DNA of 64,000 nucleotides from Streptomyces sp. CB02009. Its GTDB lineage: Bacteria > Actinomycetota > Actinomycetes > Streptomycetales > Streptomycetaceae. The notes below the pieces were generated by a model, which worked only from the letters and a program-made list of their open reading frames with translations, was not told where the DNA came from and did no database searches. Where the stretch lies: the NCBI RefSeq assembly GCF_001905825.1, contig NZ_LIVV01000008.1:248001-312000 (forward strand), given 5' to 3'. The position numbers and the translations under genes are program-made. Of the stretch, positions 48,343-56,966 are shown in pieces. Numbering within the stretch: position 1 is the stretch's first letter; every line of letters begins with the position of its first letter.

Positions 48343-49132
48343 AGCTGGGCAGGTAGCCGCCGGACTGGCCGGCGGCCGTCGGGTGGTAGGACTCCCCGAT
48401 GTTGAGCCAGTTGACGCTGTGGAGCCAGGCGGAGCCGGAGCAGATCTCGTGTCCGGTGAACGCCGGGACGACGCTGGAGAAGGTGTAGCCGTGGTCGGCC
48501 GCGCGCTTGGCCACGGCGGCGTTGAGGTAGTCGGAGGCTCCGTTGATGGCGCGGCGCTCGTTCTCGCTCAGGCCCGCGACGCAGCTGCCGCCCAGCTGGT
48601 AGAAGCGCGGGTAGCCGAGGACGACGACGCGGGCGGCGGGCGCCTTGTTCCTGATCGCGGTGTAGACGGAGTCGAGTTTGCCGGGCAGCGTCGTGTCGAC
48701 GTAGCCCTTGGCCTGATTCACCCGGCTGATACAGGTGGCTTCGGACTGCAGCACACAGGTCGTCATGACGTCGGCGAAACCGGCATCATTTCCCCCGATC
48801 GTGATCGAGACCAGGTCGGTGGCGGACGAGAGCGGACCGAGCTGATTCGCGGTCACATCACCCGTTCGGGCGCCCGAGCAGGCGGTGAACGCGAACGAGG
48901 AGGGGGCGTTCGCGTTCTTCCACAGCACCGGGTACGCCTTCGTGGAGCGCTTGCAGTCGCCGCTGGCGCTGTCGTAACTCCCCGAGCCGACACCGGAGGA
49001 GTACGAGTCACCAAGGGCCACATAGTCGACTGCGGCGGCCTCGGCGGCCTGGGCGGCGCCCGCCCCGGTGAGGGCGAGGACGGCACCTAGGAGGAGCGAG
49101 GACGAAACGGCGGCAAAACGGGACAGTCTCAT
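48326..49132 (-). CDS. Secreted SGNH/GDSL lipase
   Basis: A 268-residue SGNH hydrolase. Signal peptide to about residue 30; block I VALGDSYSSG with the nucleophile Ser, block III GGND with Asn, block V SYHPT with the catalytic Asp/His region. Six Cys (for example DCKR, TACSG, TTCVLQ, TCIS) suggest three disulfides, as in Streptomyces exfoliatus-type lipases. ATG 49132 has AAAGGGAGG upstream. The longer upstream in-frame start adds no signal features. Confidence 0.92.
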   Translation of the reverse strand: MRLSRFAAVSSSLLLGAVLALTGAGAAQAAEAAAVDYVALGDSYSSGVGSGSYDSASGDCKRSTKAYPVLWKNANAPSSFAFTACSGARTGDVTANQLGPLSSATDLVSITIGGNDAGFADVMTTCVLQSEATCISRVNQAKGYVDTTLPGKLDSVYTAIRNKAPAARVVVLGYPRFYQLGGSCVAGLSENERRAINGASDYLNAAVAKRAADHGYTFSSVVPAFTGHEICSGSAWLHSVNWLNIGESYHPTAAGQSGGYLPSFRNAV

Positions 49133-49800
49133 GGAACCTCCCTTTAGCAGGATCTCTGCGCTACCAGGTAGTAGCATCGGATCCGCCGCGCCGGAAGTGT
49201 TCATGTCAAAACTGTGGACGAACGTCACCCGATCCTCCGTCAGCGTCCGCCTCTTTCCAGCCATGAGCGCCCGGTCGCCATGAGCGATCGAAACCAGACA
49301 GGAAGCGGAGCCTCCGGTCCCGCCGAATGATCGAGCGAGAACACGACACATTCGCACAACAAAGCACAGACGCCTGATGCCGCATCACTGTTCCCTGCAT
49401 GCAAACGGATTGACCGGATCCGACCGGGAAGGTTGCACATCTGACCGTCGAAGCTTCGCCAAACTGCGGAAAAGCGGGCCACAGATCCGGGACTTGCCAT
49501 ACAGTCCCATTCATCAATACCGTCGTACATCTCACCCGCACCGGTCCATCACGCACAGCGGCTCAGGGGAGGGCTCTAGCGTCGCTGATGGAACCGGGGC
49601 GGGGCGCGGTAGGGGGGTGCCGTGCTCGGTGTTCGAACGTGCGCCGAGTCGCGGGTACCGCGCGGCCAGACATGCCAACTCGCCGATCCCGCAAGGTGAT
49701 CGTTCTGCGCGGGATGGCGAGAACCCCCCTTTCGAACCGGACACACCATCGGACCGCCCAAGGGGTGGGCGGCCCACCGGACGAGAGGGAAACCAGACCC
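49133..49800. other. 668-bp intergenic region with a structured leader
   Basis: I see no convincing gene here. Bases 49200-49560 are clearly lower in GC than the genome. The last 240 bases, upstream of the glycosyltransferase gene, hold GTTCGAAC (49631-49638) inside a CTCGG/CCGAG stem, and a 13-bp hairpin (49679-49721). They look like an untranslated leader of the glycan operon. Confidence 0.6.
49679..49721 (+). promoter_or_regulatory. Leader hairpin before the glycan operon
   Basis: CTCGCC-G-ATCCCGC (49679-49692) pairs with GCGGGAT-GGCGAG (49709-49721), 13 bp with one bulged G and a 16-base loop. It ends 80 bases before the ATG at 49801. Candidate attenuator or riboswitch-like element; no known class matched. 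Confidence 0.55.
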
Positions 49801-50631
49801 ATGAGCTCGTTCCTGCGCCCATCCGTCTCGGGCCAAGAAATCACCGAGCCGAGTCGAATAGCCGCCCAGTACCGGGCGATCACCTCACATCTGGCGATCA
49901 CTCCGCCGGTGAGTGTTGTCATTCCCGCGATGAACGAAGCCGAAAATCTTCCGTATGTGTTCAAGACACTGCCGGAATGGATTCACGAAGTCGTCCTCGT
50001 CGACGGAAATTCCACGGACAACACGGTGAACGTCGCCCGCGAACTCCGGCCGGACGTCAAGGTGGTCAAACAGGTCGGCAAGGGCAAGGGCGACGCGCTG
50101 ATCAGCGGATTCGCGGCCTGCACCGGCGACATCATCGTCATGGTCGACGCGGACGGCTCGGCCGACGGCCAGGAGATCGTCTCGTACGTCTCCGCCCTCG
50201 TCGGTGGTGCCGATTTCGCCAAGGGCTCCCGTTTCGCCAACGGCGGCGGCACCGACGACATGACGACCATTCGCCGACTGGGCAACTGGGCTCTCTGCTC
50301 GCTCGTCAACCGCAAGTTCGGCGCCCGGTACACCGACCTCTGCTACGGATACAACGCCTTCTGGCGGCACTGCCTCGACAAGATCACCCTCGACTGCACC
50401 GGGTTCGAGATAGAGACCCTCATCAACATCAGGGTCGTCACGGCCGGCCTCAAGGTGCAGGAGGTGCCGAGCCACGAGTACAACCGGATCCACGGCGTCA
50501 GCAACCTCAACGCCGTACGCGACGGCATCCGGGTCCTGAAGGTCATCCTCAAGGAGAAGGCCGTCAGCAAGGCAGCCCGGCGCCGGCCGGCCCCGTTCTC
50601 GGTGAGCGTTCCCCGGGGAGAGGCGTCTTGA
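49801..50631 (+). CDS. GT2-family glycosyltransferase (dolichol-phosphate-mannose synthase-like)
   Basis: A 276-residue GT-A enzyme: VVIPAMNEAENLP, VDGNSTDNT and the DxD-type DADGS, with no transmembrane tail, so it acts at the inner membrane face on nucleotide sugars. The substrate region FAKGSRFANGGGTDD matches DPM/GtrB-like enzymes that load lipid carriers. Its first third has lower GC and rare codons. It is the first gene of a three-gene coupled operon. Confidence 0.88.
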   Translation: MSSFLRPSVSGQEITEPSRIAAQYRAITSHLAITPPVSVVIPAMNEAENLPYVFKTLPEWIHEVVLVDGNSTDNTVNVARELRPDVKVVKQVGKGKGDALISGFAACTGDIIVMVDADGSADGQEIVSYVSALVGGADFAKGSRFANGGGTDDMTTIRRLGNWALCSLVNRKFGARYTDLCYGYNAFWRHCLDKITLDCTGFEIETLINIRVVTAGLKVQEVPSHEYNRIHGVSNLNAVRDGIRVLKVILKEKAVSKAARRRPAPFSVSVPRGEAS

Positions 50632-51746
50632 ACGACCGCACGACCCCGCACGGCTTCTCGGTGGTGATCTGCGTCTACACGGAGGAGCGGTGGGAGGACA
50701 TCCTCGCCGCCGTCGACTCCGTACGGAAGCAGTCGCTGCCCGCCCTGGAGACACTGCTCGTGGTCGACCACAACGAGCGGCTCCTCACCCGGCTGACCGA
50801 GGAGTACGCGGAACAGCGGCACACCGAGGAGGTGCGGGTGCTCGCCAACGCGGGCCCCCGCGGCCTCTCCGCCGGCCGCAACACCGGAATCGCCGCCGCC
50901 CGCGGCGAGTTCGTGGCCTTCCTCGACGACGACGCCGTCGCCGAGCGGGACTGGCTCCACCACTTCTCGGCGGCCTACGACGAGCCGCGCGTCATGGCCG
51001 TCGGCGGCCGCACGCTGCCCGCCTGGGCCTCCGGCCGCCGCCCGGCCTGGTTCCCCGAGGAGTTCGACTGGGTCGTGGGCTGCACGTACTTGGGACTGCC
51101 CCCGGGCCGCGTCCCGGTGCGCAACGTGCTCGGCGGCAACGCCTCCTTCCGCCGTACGGCCTTCGACGCGGCCGGAGGATTCGCCACCGGCATCGGGCGG
51201 GACGGCGACCGGCGCCCGCTCGGCGGCGAGGAGACCGAGCTGTGCATCCGGCTCTCCAAGGCCATGCCCGAGGCGATCCTGCTCATCGACGACCGGGCCG
51301 TCATCCACCACAAGGTGCCCGCCGTGCGCGAGCGCTTCGGCTACTTCCGCACCCGGGTCTACGCCGAGGGGCTCTCGAAGGCACTCGTCGCCCGCAGCGT
51401 CGGCGCGCAGAAGGGCCTGGAGTCGGAACGGCGGTACACGACCCGGGTGCTGCCCGCCGGAGTCCTGCGCGGGATGCGCGACGCGCTGCGCGGACGCTCC
51501 GGCGGCGCGGGCCGTGCCGGGGCCATCGTCACCGGGGTGACGGTCGCGGCCGGCGGCTACGCGCTGGGGACGCTGCGGGCCCGGAGGAACGGGACGACGT
51601 TCTCCTGGGGGCCGATCGAGCGACACGACGCCATGGCGACCGGGACCGTGGGCGGGGCCGAGGACACGGCCGGTGCCGGCACCGGCACCGGTGAGGCGGT
51701 ACGGGCCGAGGCCGTGTCCGTGGCCTCCGAGGGAGGGCTCCGGTGA
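50628..51746 (+). CDS. GT2-family glycosyltransferase (TTG start)
   Basis: A 372-residue GT-A enzyme: VVICVYTEERWEDI, GLSAGRNTGIAAARGEFVAFLDDDA (DxD) and the GGNASFRR/GEETELCIRL acceptor blocks of family 2. The C-terminal 80 residues are variable, with a possible short hydrophobic segment. The start is TTG 50628, overlapping the previous stop (TTGA), with GGGGAGAGG upstream; I see no ATG or GTG that keeps the first strand. Works with the neighbours on an exported glycan. Confidence 0.88.
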   Translation: MNDRTTPHGFSVVICVYTEERWEDILAAVDSVRKQSLPALETLLVVDHNERLLTRLTEEYAEQRHTEEVRVLANAGPRGLSAGRNTGIAAARGEFVAFLDDDAVAERDWLHHFSAAYDEPRVMAVGGRTLPAWASGRRPAWFPEEFDWVVGCTYLGLPPGRVPVRNVLGGNASFRRTAFDAAGGFATGIGRDGDRRPLGGEETELCIRLSKAMPEAILLIDDRAVIHHKVPAVRERFGYFRTRVYAEGLSKALVARSVGAQKGLESERRYTTRVLPAGVLRGMRDALRGRSGGAGRAGAIVTGVTVAAGGYALGTLRARRNGTTFSWGPIERHDAMATGTVGGAEDTAGAGTGTGEAVRAEAVSVASEGGLR

Positions 51747-52627
51747 CCGGCCGTACCGACCGCGCCCCCGACGACACCCTCGACGACGCCCTCGACCGCA
51801 CCCCCGACAGCACCGGGACCACGGAGGACACCGACAGCGCCGGCGTGCCCGTCCCCATCCTCATGTACCACGCCGTCGACGCCGACCCCGCTCCCGCGAC
51901 CCTCGGTCTGTCCGTCACCCCCGAGGCCTTCGCCGCGCAGATGGACGTGGTCGCCGAGCGGGGATTCACCCCGCTGACCACCGCCGCGCTCGCCGCCGCC
52001 TGGCGGACCGGCGGCCCGCTGCCCGCGCGGCCGCTCCTCGTCACCTTCGACGACGGCTACGAGGGCGTCCACCGGCACGCCCTCCCCGTGCTCGCCGAGC
52101 ACTCCTTCGCGAGCACCGTCTTCGTCTCCACCGGCTGGCTCCGCGGCAGGCACGAGACGGGCGGCGCGCTCGACACGATGCTCGACTGGGCGCAGGTGCG
52201 GGAACTCGCCGACGCGGGCGCGGAGATCGGCGGGCACAGCCACACCCACCCCCAGCTCGACCAGCTCGACGCGGGACGGCTCCGGTTCGAGACGCTGCGC
52301 TGCCGGGAGATCGTCGGCGAGGAGCTCGGGACGGCGCCGGTCTCCTTCGCGTACCCGTACGGATACTCCAGCCGCCGGGTCCGCCGTACGGTCCGGGAGG
52401 CCGGCTTCACGCAGGCGCTCGCCGTCGGCAACGCGCTGGCCAGACGCCGCCAGGGGCCGTACGCCCTGGAGCGGGTGACCGTGCGCCGGTCCACCGGCGC
52501 CGAGGAGTTCACCCGGCTCGTGGAAGGCCGGGCGATCGCCCGTGCGTTCGCGGTGGACCGGGCCATGACGAAGGGGTACGCGCTCGCGCGGCGCGCCCGG
52601 GGCGCGGCACGGGGTCACTGGATCTGA
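51743..52627 (+). CDS. Polysaccharide deacetylase (CE4)
   Basis: A 294-residue NodB-homology protein. Metal-binding motif TFDDGY (Asp pair) and HSHTHPQL (His-x3-His), FAYPYGYSS, and a C-terminal LAVGN block. It has no signal peptide in this frame but an acidic 40-residue N-terminus. It removes acetyl groups from GlcNAc-containing glycans. GTG 51743 overlaps the previous stop (GTGA). With the two glycosyltransferases it suggests a deacetylated surface polysaccharide similar to poly-GlcNAc. Confidence 0.9.
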   Translation: MTGRTDRAPDDTLDDALDRTPDSTGTTEDTDSAGVPVPILMYHAVDADPAPATLGLSVTPEAFAAQMDVVAERGFTPLTTAALAAAWRTGGPLPARPLLVTFDDGYEGVHRHALPVLAEHSFASTVFVSTGWLRGRHETGGALDTMLDWAQVRELADAGAEIGGHSHTHPQLDQLDAGRLRFETLRCREIVGEELGTAPVSFAYPYGYSSRRVRRTVREAGFTQALAVGNALARRRQGPYALERVTVRRSTGAEEFTRLVEGRAIARAFAVDRAMTKGYALARRARGAARGHWI

Positions 52628-52719
52628 GCCCCAGGTCCGGCTCCGGGAGCCGGGCGTCCGCGGAATCGTCCCGTTCAAAACCCGGTGCACGGAATGCCCG
52701 GTTGCCCGATCATGGGCCC

Positions 52720-53829
52720 ATGGCTGACACCCCACCGGAACCGTCCGAGCCGCAGCGGTCGCTGCCGATCCGGCTCACTCTCGACGACAGCGACTCGCCC
52801 GCGGACGTCGTGGACGCGCTGTTCCTCGGCCGCTTCGCGACCGGGGAGCAGCCCCACTCGCACAGCACCACCGTGGACCGGGTCAGGCCCGAGGCGACCC
52901 TCCTTCCCGCCGGCGCCACCGTGCTGCGGGCCGCGAAGGACGACGACCGCAGCGCCGTGCTCGCCGAGGGCGAGGGGTGGACCCTGCTGATCTCCCGCTG
53001 GAACCGGGGCGCCGACGTCACCGTCACGGCCGCCGACCCCGACCTCGCCGAGCGGATCCTGAAGGAGGCGACCGACGGGGCCAAGGACGACCCGGAGCCC
53101 CAGCCGGAGAACGTGACGATGGGGTTCTGGTACGTGTCCCCGCGGCGCGGCCCGCACCGGACGACCCGGCAGATCAGCGCCGGGACCTGGGACGAGGTCC
53201 GGCCCAACTACTCGGCGCCGGTGGCCGAGTCGATGGACCGGCTGATGCAGGTGACGCCCGAGTCGATCGCGGGCCGCCTCCTGCTGCTGCACGGCCCGCC
53301 CGGCACGGGCAAGACGTCCGCGCTGCGCACCCTGGCCCGGTCGTGGCGGGACTGGTGCCAGGTGGACTGCGTCCTCGATCCGGAGCGGCTCTTCAACGAC
53401 GTCGGCTATCTGATGGACATCGCCATCGGGGAGGACGAGGGCACGGCGAAGGGGCGCTGGCGGCTGCTCCTCCTGGAGGACTGCGACGAGCTGATCCGGG
53501 GCGAGGCGAAGCACACGGCGGGTCAGGCCCTCTCCCGGCTGCTCAACCTGACGGACGGTCTGCTCGGCCAGGGGCGCAACGTCCTCGTCGGCGTCACCAC
53601 CAACGAGGACCTGGAGCGGCTCCACCCCGCCGTGGTCCGGCCCGGCCGCTGCCTGGCCCGGATCGAGGTCGGGCCGCTGAGCCGGGCCGAGTCCGTGGAG
53701 TGGCTCGGGCGCACGGAGGACGTACCGCGCGAGGGCGCGACGCTGGCGGAGCTGTTCGCCCTGCGGCGCGGCACGCCCCCGGCGGAGTTCCCGGAACCCC
53801 GCACGGCGGGGGCGGGCCTGTATCTGTAG
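52720..53829 (+). CDS. AAA-family ATPase with DUF5925-like N-domain
   Basis: A 369-residue protein: N-terminal mixed domain (about 1-180), then an AAA module with Walker A GPPGTGKTS, Walker B LLLEDCDE, and sensor-type TTNEDLERLHPAVVRPGR with the arginine finger region. Streptomyces proteins of this kind are annotated DUF5925 AAA ATPase; role unknown. Its last five codons (GLYL and stop) form the first unit of a 15-bp tandem array that continues beyond the stop. Confidence 0.88.
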   Translation: MADTPPEPSEPQRSLPIRLTLDDSDSPADVVDALFLGRFATGEQPHSHSTTVDRVRPEATLLPAGATVLRAAKDDDRSAVLAEGEGWTLLISRWNRGADVTVTAADPDLAERILKEATDGAKDDPEPQPENVTMGFWYVSPRRGPHRTTRQISAGTWDEVRPNYSAPVAESMDRLMQVTPESIAGRLLLLHGPPGTGKTSALRTLARSWRDWCQVDCVLDPERLFNDVGYLMDIAIGEDEGTAKGRWRLLLLEDCDELIRGEAKHTAGQALSRLLNLTDGLLGQGRNVLVGVTTNEDLERLHPAVVRPGRCLARIEVGPLSRAESVEWLGRTEDVPREGATLAELFALRRGTPPAEFPEPRTAGAGLYL

Positions 53830-53889
53830 GGCCTGTACCTGTGGAGCCCGTAGCTGTGGGGCCCGTACCTGTAGGGCCCGTACCTGTGG
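53815..53889 (+). repeat. Five 15-bp repeats starting in the AAA ATPase 3' end
   Basis: Units 53815-53829, 53830-53844, 53845-53859, 53860-53874 and 53875-53889, consensus GGCCCGTACCTGTGG. The first unit ends with the TAG stop codon. Confidence 0.92.
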
Positions 53890-53905
53890 AGCCCGCGCCC
53901 GGGCG

Positions 53906-54280
53906 TCAGCTGTCGTAGGCCGCGCGCAGGGCCTCGTTCATCGCGGCCTCGGCCGCCTCGCGGCTGAGACCGAGGCGGCGGGCCTCCTCCGCGTACTGGG
54001 CGGCGGCGGTCGCGGCCCGGCGGGTGGCCGCGTCGCCCGCGGCGGCGACGAAGGTGCCGTGACGCCCGCGCGTCTCGATCACCCCGTCCGCCTCCAGCGC
54101 CTTGTACGCCTTGGCGACCGTGTTCGCGGCGAGGCCCAGCTGCTCCGCGAGTCCTCGTACCGTCGGCAGCTTGTACCCGACCGGCAGTCGGCCCGACCTG
54201 GCCCGCTCCGAGATCTGGGCACGCAGTTGTTCGTACGGAGCGGTGGTGGATTCGTGGTCCACGGCGATGGTGAGTGTCAC
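53906..54280 (-). CDS. GntR (YtrA-like) small regulator
   Basis: A 124-residue YtrA-subfamily GntR regulator: winged helix at residues 15-75 (KLPTVRGLAEQLGLAANTVAKAYKALEADG, in blocks) and a short helical tail; no large ligand domain. Start GTG 54280. Such regulators usually control adjacent ABC transporters, but here the divergent neighbour is a GNAT acetyltransferase gene, 74 bp away. Confidence 0.9.
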   Translation of the reverse strand: MTLTIAVDHESTTAPYEQLRAQISERARSGRLPVGYKLPTVRGLAEQLGLAANTVAKAYKALEADGVIETRGRHGTFVAAAGDAATRRAATAAAQYAEEARRLGLSREAAEAAMNEALRAAYDS

Positions 54281-54354
54281 CCCGCCGATTCTGCCCCCAC
54301 CCCACCCGAAAATGGGAGGCGGCGGTGCGCTCCCTGCCCGTAGCGTGCGGCCCC

Positions 54355-55278
54355 ATGACTGTGATCGTCCGTGATGTACACGCCGAGGACGCCGAGGGTT
54401 TCGCCCGGGTGCGCCGGGCGGCCCTCCCCTACATGCTCGCCACGGCCGAGCAGCTCGTCTTCGACTGGGCGCGCGCCCACCCCGACAGCCACTACCGGCC
54501 GCTCGTGGCCGTGACCGGGACCGGCGGGATCGTCGGGACCGCCCAGGTCGGGATCGCGCACGACGCGGCGGAGCCCGGCATCGGCTACGCCAACGTGTAC
54601 GTCGACCCCGAGCACCTGGGTCGCGGTGCCGGGACGCTGCTGCTGCGCGCCGCCGAGGAGCACCTGGCCGAGCGGGGGGCGCGGACCCTGTACAGCTGGG
54701 TCCTGGACGCGCCGGAGAACCTCGCCTGGGCCGCGCGGCGGGGGTACTCCTCCAGCCGTTCCGCCTACTTCCTCCGGCTCGACCTCACCACCGCCGAGCT
54801 GCCGCCGCTGCAGGCGCCGCCGGCCGGTGTCGAGCTGCTCACGGCCGAGGACTTCGCGGCCGACCCCCGGCCGCTCTTCGAGCTGGACGCGCTGACGTCG
54901 GCCGACGAGCCGGGCGACGTGGGAGTGGAGCTCGACGACTTCGCGCACTGGCGGGCGACCACCTGGGAGCACCCGCTCTTCGACCGGGCGTTGACGACGG
55001 TCGCGGTGGTGGACGGCGTGCCGGCGGCGTTCAGCGCGGCTCAGACGGACGGTCTGGGCCGGTACAACTCGGGGATGACCGGCACCGCGCCGGCGTTCCG
55101 CGGGCGCGGGCTCGCGAAGCTCGCCAAGAACACGTCGCTGCACCGGGCCAGGGCGGCCGGCTGCACGGAGGCGTTCACCGGGAACGACACCGGGAACGAG
55201 CCGATGCTGGCGATCAACAAGTGGTTCGGTTACGAGGTCGGGGCGCGGGAGGTACGGCATGTCCGGACGATCGGTTGA
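54355..55278 (+). CDS. Tandem GNAT-family N-acetyltransferase
   Basis: A 307-residue protein with two GNAT domains: the first includes GIGYANVYVDPEHLGRGAGTLLLRAAEEH (acetyl-CoA loop R/Q-x-x-G), the second GTAPAFRGRGLAKLAKNTSLHRARAAGC. This double arrangement is seen in mycothiol synthase-like and drug-modifying enzymes. ATG 54355 follows TAGCGT by 9 bases, fitting a leaderless transcript. It overlaps the DUF402 gene by 20 bp. Confidence 0.9.
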   Translation: MTVIVRDVHAEDAEGFARVRRAALPYMLATAEQLVFDWARAHPDSHYRPLVAVTGTGGIVGTAQVGIAHDAAEPGIGYANVYVDPEHLGRGAGTLLLRAAEEHLAERGARTLYSWVLDAPENLAWAARRGYSSSRSAYFLRLDLTTAELPPLQAPPAGVELLTAEDFAADPRPLFELDALTSADEPGDVGVELDDFAHWRATTWEHPLFDRALTTVAVVDGVPAAFSAAQTDGLGRYNSGMTGTAPAFRGRGLAKLAKNTSLHRARAAGCTEAFTGNDTGNEPMLAINKWFGYEVGAREVRHVRTIG

Positions 55279-55738
55279 GGTCACCCTGACGAAGGCGGGC
55301 CGGACGAAGATCCGCTACCCGGCGGAGGTGCTGACGGAGGACGGCGCCCGGCTCTCGGTGCGTGCCCCGTGGGCGGCCGACGGGGTACGGGACTTCGGCT
55401 TCGTGCGGTTCGAGCCGGGTGATGTCTTCGTGGAGCACTACTGGAGCGACCGCTGGTTCACGGTCAAGGAGGTGTGGTCCGCGGACGGCGCGCTCAAGGG
55501 CTGGTACTGCGACATCACCCGGCCGGCCGTGATCGACGGCTCCGGGGTGGTGATCGAGGACCTGGACCTGGACCTGTGGGTGTCGGCGGACGGCAGCGAG
55601 GTGCTGCGGCTCGACGAGGACGAGTTCGCGGCGAGCGGGCTCACCGCCTCCGATCCGGAGGCGGCGGCGTGTGCCGTGGTCGCCCTCGACGAGCTGGAGG
55701 TCCTGGGGCGCGAGGGCCTGATCGAGCTGCTGCGGTAG
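55259..55738 (+). CDS. DUF402-family protein
   Basis: A 159-residue DUF402 protein (FomD-like fold), with YWSDRWFTVKEVWSADGALKGWYCDITRPA, in blocks, and an acidic DLDLDLWV segment that binds divalent metal. Family members hydrolyse nucleotides or nucleotide-sugar phosphates, or bind RNA. The start overlaps the GNAT gene. The last codons (IELLR and stop) begin a three-copy repeat. Confidence 0.9.
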   Translation: MSGRSVEVTLTKAGRTKIRYPAEVLTEDGARLSVRAPWAADGVRDFGFVRFEPGDVFVEHYWSDRWFTVKEVWSADGALKGWYCDITRPAVIDGSGVVIEDLDLDLWVSADGSEVLRLDEDEFAASGLTASDPEAAACAVVALDELEVLGREGLIELLR

Positions 55739-55800
55739 CGGGCGGCACGGCCCGGCCAGAGCTGCTGCCCTAGCGTCGCGGCCCGGCCCGAGCTGCTGCG
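55724..55800 (+). repeat. Three GAGCTGCTG-anchored repeats starting in the DUF402 3' end
   Basis: Copies begin at 55724, 55759 and 55790 (spacing 35 and 31) and include GGCCCGGCC between them. The first contains the final codons and TAG stop. Confidence 0.75.
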
Positions 55801-55870
55801 CCGGCGGCCCCGGCGGCCGGAGCCCGCCCGCCCTCGACGGCGGGCCCGGCGGCCGTACGCCCGGGTGGCG

Positions 55871-56428
55871 TCAGCGGAGTACGACGGCCGCGTCCTCGGC
55901 GGCGAGGAAGCCGGGCGTCGGCAGTCCCTCCTCGTCGGCCGTGAGCTGCATCAGGGTGGCGCGCACCCGGGCGGAGCCCGGTCGGTACGCGGGGTCCTTC
56001 ACGACGGAGGTGTTGACCCACTCGTGGAGGTGTCCGTCGCAGACGGCCTGGGTGCCGCCGATCCCGGCGGAACGGTTCCCCTGGACGAGCGTCGAGCTGA
56101 CGAAGACGGGACCGGCGCTGTCGTCGAGGCAGCGGTACATGCCGGAGAGCGTCACCGTGCTGTCGTCGCCGACGGTTCCGTATCCGTAGACGGTGAGGTC
56201 GTCGGCCGCGCGGCTGCCGGGCGCCCGGTCGTCGAGGGCGGATCCGTCAAGGACGTGTCCGTCGCGGACGGGCCCGTTCAGGGCGGATCCGTTCAGGAGA
56301 GGTCCGTTGAGCACGGGGCCGTCGAGGGCCGGTCCCGCGGAGAGGCCGCCGGCCCCTCCCGCGTGGGCGAGGGGGGCGGCGGCGGAGGCCAGCAGGACGC
56401 CTGCGGCAAGGACGAGTCGGACGCGCAT
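55871..56428 (-). CDS. Secreted DUF6299-like protein with pentapeptide-like repeats
   Basis: A 185-residue exported protein: signal peptide (1-23), then seven 5-residue units (ALDGP, VLNGP, LLNGS, ALNGP, VRDGH, VLDGS, ALDDR), then a compact domain with VYGYGTVGDDSTVTLSGMYRC and AVCDGH (two Cys, likely one disulfide). The C-domain resembles DUF6299, of unknown role. The pentad region may be a flexible spacer. Confidence 0.8.
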   Translation of the reverse strand: MRVRLVLAAGVLLASAAAPLAHAGGAGGLSAGPALDGPVLNGPLLNGSALNGPVRDGHVLDGSALDDRAPGSRAADDLTVYGYGTVGDDSTVTLSGMYRCLDDSAGPVFVSSTLVQGNRSAGIGGTQAVCDGHLHEWVNTSVVKDPAYRPGSARVRATLMQLTADEEGLPTPGFLAAEDAAVVLR

Positions 56429-56504
56429 GAGCGGGGTCCCTTCGGGGTGGGGGGAAGGTGCTGCCCGCCAGGGATACCGGATCCGGCCGCCCTACCGTCG
56501 AAAC

Positions 56505-56966
56505 TCACCCATTGGGGGGCGAGTTGAGCAGTTTTCGGTAGTGAATACGGTCGTACGGTCCGTCCGCGCGCCGCTCGACGACCTCATAGCCGTACCGCTC
56601 GTACAGCTTCTGGTTCTCCCACATCATCGCGTTGGTCAACAGCCTGACCTCCGGAAGCCCGAGCTCGCGCGCCCGGGACTCCACGAAGCCCAGGAGCAGC
56701 CGCCCCAGGCCGGTGCCCTGGGCGTCGGGGTGGACGGCGATGTTGTCGAGGTAGAGGTGGTCGGCCTCGGTCCTGAGGACCACGAGGCCGACCACCGGAT
56801 CGCCGGCGACGAACACCCTCCCGGCGGCCACGTCCGCCGCGTGGTCCGCCTCCATCGGGGCCGGTACGAGACCGATGCGGTCGATGTAGTGGTGGTAGGC
56901 CGCGTCGGTCACGGCCTTCACCCTCGGCACGTCGCCGCTCACCGCGAGCCGCATGTCCTGTGTCAT
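56505..56966 (-). CDS. GNAT-family N-acetyltransferase
   Basis: A 153-residue GNAT enzyme: LYLDNIAVHPDAQGTGLGRLLLGFVE (acetyl-CoA loop) and YERYGYEVVERR near the end. Its start overlaps the TctA gene stop by 4 bp (56963-56966), making it the last gene of the tct operon. A role in acetylating a tct-related metabolite is only conjecture. Confidence 0.88.
   Translation of the reverse strand: MTQDMRLAVSGDVPRVKAVTDAAYHHYIDRIGLVPAPMEADHAADVAAGRVFVAGDPVVGLVVLRTEADHLYLDNIAVHPDAQGTGLGRLLLGFVESRARELGLPEVRLLTNAMMWENQKLYERYGYEVVERRADGPYDRIHYRKLLNSPPNG

Noticed and set aside
49206..49556. Small open frames in the 49.2-49.8 kb gap
   Set aside because: No ribosome site, no codon bias and no recognisable motif; treated as intergenic.
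49624..49721. ydaO (c-di-AMP) riboswitch
   Set aside because: The conserved loop sequences of that class are not visible; only generic hairpins are.
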